NCBI GenBank assembly: GCA_949128115.1
Contig: OX421966.1
Span: 49,287,416 to 49,351,415, forward strand
Direction of reading: 5' to 3'
DNA from: Anaspis maculata
Lineage: Eukaryota > Arthropoda > Insecta > Coleoptera > Scraptiidae
Length of the DNA stretch: 64,000 nucleotides
This document shows, piece after piece, positions 25,701 through 37,700 of the stretch. The notes under the pieces were generated by a model, which worked only from the letters and a program-made list of their open reading frames with translations, made no database searches and was not told the origin of the DNA. Each line of letters begins with the position of its first letter. The stretch's first letter is position 1. The translations under genes and the position numbers were made by a program.

Positions 25701-28700
25701 TTAACATTAACATCATTGTGGACGGGCTATAAGGCAGGGCCTCAGGGCGGCAGGTTGTTTACATACCAGGAGCAATTTCCAAAAATCACGCTATCCATTC
25801 GATTTTGACGCTGATTTTTGGTCGGATCATGGTATTAGTGAGAGTAAGTCTTACAGAATTATCGTTCAGTAACCGTTTGACATGCCTGACCGGATTGCCT
25901 ACCGTTTCAGGGGCAGGCAATGCCAAATTGGCGCGAATAAAATAATAAAATTATAATTCTCGACCTGCGCTTCTAGCCAAGGAAAATTAGTTTTTGAGGT
26001 CGAATAAACTCGTATTGCCTTGTAGGTTTTTTTCCCGCATGAGGTCAAAGACAGAAAAAGTTACCATTTTCGAAATTGTGTTATTTTCACTCTGACAGAA
26101 AGCTGCATCTATGATTTTTTGTAGCTCATTGAATTATGAACAGTTTTGTATATCAACAGTCTCTACAACATATGGTGCTCAAAATAAAGCGTCTAGAATT
26201 AAGAGAATTTTTCGTAACAGCGTCGTGCCGTTTGACTCTGAAAACTACAGTAGCGACAAAAAAATTTCAACTGAAGATATCTATTGAGTCCTCCAAACTA
26301 AAAATGTACGGATAGTTTTCAACTCTTTGTCTTTAACTACAGATTAAGAAGCTTCAATTGCGAGAACACACACCTAGTCGTATACAGGGTGTACAAAAGA
26401 AGCTAAGGGAACTCTCCGAAAACTAACACATTTTTGCATGTTTTGCTTGGAAAAACCTTCAAACACAAATTTTACGCCCAAAAACGATATGCATTTATTT
26501 ACTGAGCTCAAATGAGTTCATCGAGAGCAGTTTCAAAGTCACAGCTCACATCCTAGGTGTTGAGTGAGTTCCACAAAATCGTCGATTTTTACGGTCGAGA
26601 GGATGTAAGAGCGAATGTGGGAGTATTGGCACCACGGAAGAGTTGCGACAGTGACTTTTTTTAGGAATTTTACGATAGTCAATATCAGCACAATCTAACT
26701 CTAAAAGAAGTCACTTTTCCAACATTCCCGTGGTATCAGCCCTTCTATATTCCTCCTAATATTCCGTTACTGCAACAATCGACGATTTTGTGCTATCACC
26801 ATATCATCCAAGATGTGAGCTATGACTCCGAAGTTACATTCAATGAACTCATTTGAGCTTAGCATACAGATGCATGTCGTTATTGGAAGTAACGTATGTG
26901 TTCGAAGGTTCTCCCAGACAAAAATCAAGAAATGTGCTAGTTTTTAGAGAGCTCCGTTCGTTTCTTTGAATACCCTGCATATGCACTAGGGGAGGGTTTT
27001 CACAAACTTTACTTTGAAATCCGTAGTTAGAGACGAAGAGTTTGAAGCTATTTTGTGCAGTTCCAGTTTGAAGCATTCGATAGATATCTTCAGTTGGATA
27101 TTTTTGATAACTTCTTCAGTCTTTGACTTCATGCGAAAAAAGAAAAACTAAATCTGTTTACGTGGATCGGTCCCTAGCACCTGTTTGTATGACCCTCTCA
27201 AATGACTCGGCTTCTTCCACTGGATCGCTTCATTTGTTTTGCTTTGTAAGTAATGCCAACCTAAGTGTCAAAAAAGTTTCTAAACATCACGGTTGATATC
27301 ATGGCACGATCCGGCCCAACTCTGACCTAGCAAGATGTCAACAGGCAATCAACGATCAACGGATGCTGTAAATATGAGGAATGTAGCTAGTTTCCTAGTT
27401 TTACATCAAAACGGGTCTAACTCGTTCATATAAACATAGTAAATGGACCAACTTACTTGACAAACTTCAGCTGGATAATAAAATCAAGGAAAAGACAACT
27501 GCACGTCATCAGAATCTGCGTTAGGATCTGCATCATAATGACGGCTTTACAGTACTCCGTATGTCGCCGGCGACAATCCCCCACTCCACTGTAGTTGAAT
27601 AATTTGAGCGACACGACGACGGAAACTCGTGTCGCGGGAATGTATGGAGGGAGGTAGGGGAGTACAGGCAGATCGAATCCTATTGGCCAGCGACACTGTC
27701 GCCGGTGACATACGAAGTTCTGTAAAGCCGCCATAAAAGGAATTGTTTCACATTTTCTGTTGAAGCAATGAGCAACCTTCAAAAAATTGTTGGCAGCAAC
27801 AGTGGTATTGGCAACAGGTTTTATTGGTGGTAGTCACTGTAGTTAGTGAGCATCGGCGAATTCACCTGGTCGCCGTTCTGCTCTGTAGCGAACTGTGCAT
27901 ATGAAGTTGACGTTTTCAAATCGCATCAGACCATCAGTATAACGGCTAAGTGAATTCGCCATTATACATATATACCCAGTAAAAGTCTTCTTGGTTTTCA
28001 ACATCTGGATGCTCTTCTCGGTGTGTCTTCTTGTGCCGCCGTTCCAAATCTTGCAGTTGCTTTTGTGTGTATGTGTGTGTTAAAATCGAAAATTGCAGGA
28101 AGCGATGTTGGGCCAGCACGCAGCAGGATTATTACCGGATCCTCTCTTGTTGCAGCAACATTCTCAGATTCCAGTCAGCATCGCCACTTCTCAGGGCGGA
28201 GTGACGAACCTCTCTATCCCCGGGGGCATGCACCTCGATAACAACCACGGCAACCAGAACTCTTCATCTTCGGGCGGGAACCACCAGCAAAGCCAGCAGC
28301 ACCAAAACGAGCAGCACATGGTCCAGCAAAGCCAACAGGAGCAGCAGCAGCAGCAGATGAATCGTGAAGTATGATTTTTCATTTTCGCGGTGTTCGAAAC
28401 GCATTCTGATTTGCATTTAGAAGTTGCAGATGGCGCAACAACACCAACAACAAGGCCAGCACGGCGGCAATCCGGGCATGGTTCACGTCCAAGTGCAGGA
28501 CAACTTGGTGTCCGTGATCGAGGACACGAAGGAACAGAAGGATATTATCGCAGCTCAGCTGGCGCACGCTGCACAGCTACAGTTGGGGTCGGGCGGCGAC
28601 GGTCAGCATCTCAACCAGCAAACGCTCACCGTGCAGCAGTTGCAGCATCTTCAAGTTCAACAGGTGCTGGATAACGTGGTAATGATTGCTTACAGCGTTT

Positions 28701-31700
28701 TCTACTGGGAAAAAAAGCGCGCACTGAACTGCCTTGACTGCGAGCATTGACCTCGCAGGCCCCCCTAACGACAAGAGCAGGAAGTGCGCATTGGGATGCC
28801 CCAGTCATGCACCTGTACCTAAACGGGACTGATAATATCATACTTGCGTTGTCATGGACCCGAGCCGAAGGCGGACATGACAGCTATTTAGGAACTTTTA
28901 TTTCTACAATAATTATTGATATATTGGCCGTTCTGCTAATAGCTGTATTCCTCTTGCACGAAATCTCAGATAATCTCACCTCAACTAGAGAGAGAAAAAG
29001 CGAGAATTGCATGAGAGAGAGAGAGAGACACAACTAGCAATTGAAGTGAGATTTCTCAGTTCAGATGATGAAAGGAACGCAGTTAATATCGCTAGTCTTT
29101 GCCACTTTGCCGGTATGAATGACAGTGTAGCTATCAAAATAACACTTTTGATTTCTGCAATAATTTGATCACTGGCCCCAGGCCGCAGGACTGTTTCCTC
29201 TCGCTCGCTCGAAGGACGCTACTACACAATGCTACTACTTACGGAAAATATTGAAAGAGCAGACTAATACTACTGCTCTTTTATTGCTATAGGTGGTATC
29301 GACGTGACGTCACGGCGGCCATATTGCTTGACATTCACAAGTTTCCTCAGTAATTGAAAGTACTGCTGCAGAAGATGGCACCGAACCCATATCGTTGTAC
29401 GGACCACACACCATCAATACACGCCAGTGTAATCGAACGAATTAGTTGTCCACTCAACGGCGAGTCCTATGGCCGGTTATGTGGCAATGGGTTGAAGACA
29501 ACACCGTCCACATGTTCAGAAGTTACCTGGTCGTGGGCTTCTAAAGCTTTTTGGGCCTTCAGTTATTCCAAAGAGACCGTCTCTATCCCTTAAACTAGAT
29601 ACTCCACCGAGTCTCAACACGTCACGATCGGCATCAAATCGGGGTCACTTTTCAAATCTTTTACCATTAGGTAATCCATACGGATCACACCCTGAACACA
29701 TTCGCACTTACATTACAAACCTAATTGCATCATCTCCAGCCAGGGTTTTGTTGTAATTGGCAAAGAACTTCGACATGGCTTGATCTTTTACGAGTTTAAA
29801 GTTTGTTTATTGCGTTTTGTTTACTCACACAATGGTCGCCGTTCGGTGAAGTACCATTATCCACCGCTGGATGGCGTTCTGGCCGATATCACCTATTGGC
29901 TTCTTGCTTCGCGTCCAGTGGCCTGCAGCTACTGTTCCATATCGTTTTTGCGTGCCGCACCTGCTACATTGCATTGTTGTCTTTCACCAAATCACTGATA
30001 ATGAATAATTGTCGAATTCAGATAGAAATCAACGGAACATCATTACTGAACCAGTTATAAACACATCAAATAGACCTATTTCATTTGTCAGCAGGATGGA
30101 AGATACAAATTTTCAGTACGAAGAAAAGAGATAGGGCCGTATTCATACCTCGCTTTTAAGCTAAAAGCGCTTTTAGTGCGATGCGCATTTAGGGGCATTT
30201 CTCATATTTCAGTGTTCAAAAATACAAATTAACTCGCAAATTAATTGCAATTAAGTACATACAATCGCTCCCAATCGCAATAATGTATTTTTGAACACTG
30301 AAATATGAGAAATGCCCCTAAATGCGCATCGCACTAAAAGCGCTTTTAGCTTAAAAGCGAGGTATGAATACGGCCCATCGAATATAGTTGCTGATTGACA
30401 AGAATGCAAGATTTCAGTATGATTTTATCGCCCGGCTCTGTATGTGCAATGGGAGCTACTTTGAATTTTGTTGAGTCATACAGTTGAAAAATCCTATCAA
30501 CTTGAGAAAAATTGTTCGAGGGCTGGAAACTTCCAGCTAACATTAATGACTATTGGAGTATACAGGGTTATTCAAAAGTCCGGAATAAAATTAATAGTTT
30601 TTGACCGTATTTTTTCCGGAAAAAACACTCGAACAGGTCGATTTCTGGAAACGACAAGCCGTTTTTTCATGACACGTTTCTTGATCTACCGTCAACCCCT
30701 TGACCCCTAGCCACCCTTAGTTTTTTTTTTTTTAATTTCATCCTATAACTTGTGGGGACTCGTTGGAAAGATTGTCAAAAACTGTATTCAGATCTACCAT
30801 TGAAAGTTAGATCGAACGCTTCACCATGAAGTTTTGAGAAACTCCAGGGTTACTCTAAAGTCCGGAACAAAATTCATAATTCATTACCATATTTTTCCCA
30901 AACAATGGCTCGAACAGGTCAATTTTTAAAAATGGTAAGTCATTTCTCCATGATACGTGTTATGATCTACCGTCAACCCCCTAACCCGCAGCCACCCTTA
31001 GTATTTTTTTGAATCGCATCCTATGGAGAAGTTACTTACCGCTTTTAAAAATCGACTTGTTCGAGCGTTTTTTTCGGAAAAAAAAATGGTAAGAAATTAA
31101 GAATTTTGTTCTGGACTTTTGAGTAACCCTAGGGTTACTCAGAACTTCATGGTGAAGCTTTCGATATAATTTTCAATGGTAGATCTGATTACAGTTTTTG
31201 ACGAGCTTTCCAACGCTTGCCATTTAAAAAAAAATACTAAGGGTGGCTAGGGGTCAGGGGATTGACGGTAGATCATGACACATGTCATAGAAAAACGATT
31301 TGCCCTTTTTAGAAATCGACCTGTTCGAGCGTTTTTCCCGAAAAAAATATGGTCAAGAATTATGAATTTTATTCCGGACTTTTGAATAACCTGTATGAGT
31401 ATATTCGTGCTAATGTACTAATTTCAGTCTGCTACTAGTTTTTCCGAAGTTGATAACCTGATTTTTCGAATATACTAGTAGTTGGTTTTACCCTAAATGG
31501 AATTGGCTGGTTCTTGCAGTAGACCTTTCAGTTGTCTGCACATAGCAATCATCACATTAGCCACCATGGTAGCGCCCATAGTTATCAGAGATATTTTCAA
31601 CCTGCTTATAACTAGCGGTCCAGGTTAAGTACAGGTCCATGGTCCCAGTAGAAACCGCTTTAAATTAAGGCAGAATTCACACAGAGGCAGTTGCTTTCAA

Positions 31701-34700
31701 AACCGATTTGATGATTCAGAAGAAACAAAGACTATAAGCATAAGCGTTCCCTTTCAGGTTCGCATGGAAACGAATGTGGACAACGCGCAGTCCAACAACG
31801 AAGGCATATCTGATTCGAACCAGATGCAAATTGTCAAAGACGAAAAGGGTCTGCAGAACTGTAAAATCCTGGCGACGGGTCCGCAGTTCCCGGGTGGTTT
31901 GCAAGAAGCCCACAAGGGCGGTTTGATGGACGTGCGTACCGTGGACGGTAACATCGTGAAGATTTCGACGAATCTACAAGAGCAAGAACTGGCTAAAACC
32001 CTGGGCGTTGAAATGGTGCAGAACATGTACAAGGTCAACGTGGACGATCTCAACCAGCTGCTTGCGTACCACGAAGTCTTCGGCAAGCTCCAGGGCGAAG
32101 TCAACACGAACTCGTCGGCCGGCGGAGGCGGCCAGAACGTCGCTAACAGCTCGGGCGGCGGCCCGTCGTCTGCCCCGTCGAATGTGCCGCAGCAGGGCAA
32201 CATCGCCTTGGTCGCCGCCAAGGACGAACAAGAAGCCTCGACGAGCACGTGCGAGAACCCCGTCGGCGTCATCACCGGCAACCAGGTGTGCGATCTGTGC
32301 GGAAAGATGTTCCAGTTCCGCTACCAGCTGATCGTGCACAGACGTTACCACACAGAACGCAAGCCGTTCACGTGCCAGGTGTGCGGCAAGGCATTCACGA
32401 ACAGTCAGGAACTCACGCGCCACGGCAAGTGCCATCTGGGCGGCAGCATGTTCACTTGTGCCGTTTGTTTTCACGTGTTCGCCAACGCGGCCAGCCTGGA
32501 GCGCCACATGAAGCGCCACTCGACCGACAAGCCGTACAACTGCACGATATGCGGCAAGTCGTTCGCGCGGAAGGAGCACCTGGACAACCACACCAGGTGC
32601 CACACGGGCGAGACGCCGTACCGCTGTCAGTACTGTGCCAAGACCTTCACCAGGAAGGAGCACATGGTGAACCATGTGCGGAAGCATACTGGCGAAACGC
32701 CACACAGGTATGGTGGTCATTTCGTAATCAAGTACACATTATTATTCTTAGGTTATACAGGGTGTTTCAGTGATGGTATTACAATACAAACTGCAAGGGC
32801 AGACTTCCCATCAAAAACCATATCCACAAAATATAATGATCCTTGTCTGGAAATGCTTCCTTTACGAGATACAGGATGTTGAAATTGATATTTTAGAATT
32901 CTTTCGCTATAGGTTTTAAATCTATCGACCGGTTTTGCTTTAAATTTCACACAGATAGTGTGTAAATACTTGTTCATAGATTGATGATAATAATTTTATG
33001 TGAAACAGTGCAGTGGCGTAGATATAATGGGGGCATTTTTCGTCTTAATAATTACCTACACCCAGTCCCCCAGTATCTACATCACTGTGCTGTTTCAAAT
33101 AAATTATTGTGTGACATTTTAAGCTAATGGTCGATCGGTTGAAAGAGTGCGACAAAAACAATTCTACATAGTCAACTTCAACACTCTCCATCTCTGAAAC
33201 GAAGTATTTCTGTACATGAGTTATATAAATTTTTAGACATGGTTTTTGATGGGAAGCCTGCCTTTGAAGTTTGTAACACCATTACTGAAACACCTTGTAT
33301 ACATATGTATAAAAGAGAACTTGACTATTTTGTCATTTCACAGTATAACTGATTTCTTTGTTGTGTGTATTCATTAACTAAATCAAGTATCCCGCCCAAA
33401 AGTTCTGCACTGCATCTCCAGTTTCAAATTCGAAGCCTGCACTCGACGTAATAGAACTCCTCTAGAATATCGTGCGCGCGATCAGCTTGAGTAGATCAGC
33501 GATGATCCTAGGCAAACCCCCCGAGTATAACATGCCGGCAACCGGCAGTCGGCCCCAGTGCTTGGATGACTATCAGACATCCGGCACCACATTGTGGCTC
33601 GGAGAGTCTGGCTGCTACTTTCCGGTATTTTTTTTCTCCGACCCCACAGTTGGTGCGAATCGCCACCAGAAAAGTCTGCAAGAAATAATACGGGGCCTGC
33701 AGTTTGGGCAGAGGTCGGGCCGTAGTGTCCTATTCTTGTCTATTCGCAAATGGGATGAGTCACTGCACCGATTCAACGAACTTTCAGATTACATGACATG
33801 AACTACCCTTAGTTGACCTTCCGATGGATCGATTCGCCAGGTAGTGCCGGGCGCAAAACCGGCTAAAACCTCTCCGAGGACCTTGTGGTTAACCCGCCCC
33901 CTGGAACCACGCGAACATATCATCGGGGAGCGGCTGGTCTTGTTTCTTTGTTCTTCCATGTTATAATCCTTTGTTTTCATCTGTCTGCTTGGCTTTCATG
34001 ACTTCGTCCGCCAATGTCGCAATTGTCTTCCAGGATGCCTCGTTCTTTAGCATGCAGTCTATAAGATTTCCCACTGTGAGCGTTTCATTTAACAGCGTTT
34101 TCTCGTTCTTTGTTCATGGCATCTGTTGCAGTGGAAGATTGTGTGCTCTGGGTCATCCTCTTCTCTGCAATACATGATGCACTCTGATGTCTCCCGCTTG
34201 CCTATCCTCTTCAGGTATGACATGAAAACTCCGTGTCTCGAAAGCCATTGCGTCACTCTGAAGTCGGTCTCCATATTTTCGACACTGACTCTTTCGGTCA
34301 ATTCAAGGCCTGACATCTCTGATGAGCTTCTTCGTCCATTTTGCGTGTCCACTGTTCCTCTCCCATTCGCATTGCCAAGCCTCCATCGTTTTTTTCTCGT
34401 TCCGTTGTCTCCGCTTCGATCTGTCTCCCGTTTTGAAAAATCCTTCGCCTTTCAGATACGTTAAAACTCCTCGGCTTTATAGCTTGTCAATTATTTTGCA
34501 CTAGATGACGGTGTTGAAGGCATTTCGCACATCCTCCAGGATCATCGCGCACTGTGTGTTCTTATGGTTTTCGGCTATTTGTATAACTCGCTTTATGGCG
34601 TTCGTCTTTGTCCTGCCCTTTCGGAAACCGTATTAATTCTGATGTAGCCTCCCTTTATGTTCTGTAGCTTGATGTAGCTGTTTGTCCACTTGTTCCGCCG

Positions 34701-37700
34701 CTTGTTTTTCTTCTTATCGTTGTCAGTATCAGTCGTTAGTCGCTCAGCGACTTCTCACTTAGCACTTTCTATTCAGTTTCCATATTTGCGATACTCTCGT
34801 CCACCATCGTGAGATCGATGTACGAGACTCCATTTCCTCTTACAGGAAATGATCTGGCGCTTGTTAGCATTGATCTGTAGAATTTTCATTCGTATATTCG
34901 CATTTATGTGGGTCATCTTGTTAGTTTGGTAATTTTGCAGTTATATATTGTCTTGTATTTGTCCTTTTTCTTGCCTTTTCGGCTCGATAGGATCGTCCTC
35001 TTCTTCCAGTCTTGTCCTTCTGTTCCCTCTACATTAGATCTTTGTCTCTCTTTATTTGTTTCTGGAGTGTAAGCTCCCTACTGCCCCTTGACAGCTTCTC
35101 AACCTTCATAATGTTGCTCTGTGTCCTTCCTGCTTACACCACGGGCATGGAAAACCAGTCCATCTCCCCACCTTGCGGTGCGTCTGTCTAATAGGAAGCC
35201 TCGCCCAAAAAGAAGGTCTTCGCAGCAATAAATCATTTTGGTACATTATTACAAAAAGTACAGATAAAACACGTACACACATACATACAATGAGAAGTAT
35301 CGTTATTGTTTTGTTAGCTTGGAAACTGTTTGAACTTTGCTTGGCAAAAGTTAATAATGATGGTACCTACTCTAAAACTTCAATGAAGTGATATCGAAAC
35401 ATATTTGCCAAATGTGACCTGAGATAAAATAGTAGTCATTAATGCAAAAAAAGCAATGAAATAAAAAGAGAAACTGTATGTGACACGTAAGAATACCTCT
35501 CATCTGCGATTTGCGGTAAAAATGGGAGATCATTCAACTAAATAGTTTGAAAGTTTGGAAGGCACGAGCAGAGCAAATGTTTGGAATAGGATCTTTTAGA
35601 TGTAGAAATTAGGGTTGAATAGTTTCATCTACATCATACCTACTTTACGTTAATACCATTGTACCGTTGAGGGCAGTCTTAGCCCCATAACTCGGCTAGC
35701 CTAAACGGGTGCCTTGTTTTTTTTTTTTTTCAATAAAAAGCAAATATCTGATTATTTCTGTGAAAGCTTAGCTTCATATGAAAAATGCCTACCTCAGTAG
35801 TAATATAGAGGATTTTGCATAGTATATATGAGTGGCATGCGCGCACCACTTCTTTACAGTTGTTGGTTGCGTCAGAAAAAAAATCATATCTAAAAAACTA
35901 TAAGTCCTAGATGAATTTTTTTTTTAAATTCTGCAATACTTAGGCTCCAATCGCTTCGCTGGTTGTATATAGAAAACTGTGAAAATAAAAATTTTCCTCG
36001 CTGATTGAAAATTATGCTGTATTCATAGCCGATGAAAATGTTTATAAACCCTATAAATAAATAATGAACCATTGTTTCTCAATCGCTGTCACACTGTGAC
36101 AAAGGTCTGGATATGTACTTCAATTTAAAAAAAAAAATAGGCACAAAGCTTCATTAGATCCAAAGATATGATGATGGAAAGGCTGGCATCCATGCGTTTT
36201 CTCTATTCAAATGAGTTTCACGAGTTGTGCATTCTTTATTGTTGTTGAAGATTGTTTATATTTGACCGATCATCTTCAAACGTCGTCGGTATCAACCTGC
36301 AATAGTTGAGATTCGATAAGCAAAAGAATGAACTGGATATATTGAACCGTTCAAAAGATTCGGAAGATTTAGGTGAATTTTGTTCAGAAACGAGGAACAA
36401 GGAAAAAAAAAAATCACGAAAAGAAAAACGGCCACAACTAGCCTTCACCACTACGTCTGGTGAGGCTTAAAAACAAAGTCGTTCTATTAAAGGTGAAGGT
36501 CTATCTTTTAAAAGTAATGTTTTTCAGGTTGCAATTTCTAATAAAAATTTATTTATATATGGGGTTCAAGTCCATATATACGGAGAAGCTTTACACTCTT
36601 CCACGTGATGACCCTCTTTGCAACAGTTGAGGCAGAGATTTGATCTGTTAGTGCCTTTTCAATCATGTGCCATGTGACCTTTCTTCCAGCAGCGGTAGCA
36701 TCTGTTGACTCTGGGCTTTTCGCTTATTCGGCATTCATTCCAGCCTACTTTGATTCTTCCATTAGCTTAAGAAACCTTGTGGAAAGATTTCTTCTCCACT
36801 TCAATGGTAGCGACTTGTGTTCCACTCTTGAAAATTCTCAGGCTCGTGAGAACAGTCTTGCCTTAGTCTCCCATCAGCTTTGTGATTCCCGTGGTCACTT
36901 CTTCCTCCGTCACCAGCTCGTCCAAGTCCCGGATGGTGAGCCTCTTTCTGTCTGTGGCGACACGTATTTGTTGGTCACTTATCACTTCCTCAAGAATCTT
37001 GACCAGAGGCTCTGCTTTGCTTTGTTTTCCCATATTAACAAGAAGATTTTCCTCTTTGGTTCTTCTGACCCCTCTTATTTTGACGTCCAAGCTGTGAACA
37101 TCAACGTTGGCTTTTATTTTTCGCAGCACGTCTATGTAGCTTGTCCCTTTGGCTTCCACAATCACAGCCTCGTTTCTTGCTTCAGAGACGTAAGACTTCT
37201 GTTGCTGTATCCGTTCTGTACATGAATTTTAATTTTCATGTTTGAATTCTCCACTGCCGTCTCGATTTCCTTCCCCAACTGTTCTGTGATTCTTGTGCCA
37301 GTTTTAGGCATAGTCACCGTGACTTTGTTGTTTTCTGTCTTCAATCTTTCTTCCAGTTCTTTCCATAGCCAGGAAGTATCTTTCTCGTTGTCGAATGCTG
37401 CTTTCCATATCCGACGCGGTCTTGTGATTTCTTCTCTTTTTACATCTGTGACTGTCATGTTTTTCATGCTTGTTAATTTGCCGTCGAGTTCAGTCAGCTC
37501 AGGACATCTGATCCTAAACATCCGGAATATCCCTTTTTCCATGTCTTTTTCTTCATTTCTCACAAGGATGAGAAGCTTAGAATCTTTTGTTTCTAGTGGG
37601 TTCCCCAAAGCCACTTCCCAGTGACAATAACGATCTTCCTGTCCCACCGCAGTGCTTGCAGGAGAATTCATCGATCTCAACCATTCATGCCCCTCCGTCT

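Noticed and set aside
28747..29037. 96-residue ORF with a hydrophobic segment after crol exon 4
   Set aside because: It lies in intron 4, has no homologue recognised, and ends in a GA-rich low-complexity tail.
31974..32720. 248-residue minus-strand ORF and other frames over crol exon 5
   Set aside because: Shadow of the coding exon, GC-rich and without recognisable domains.
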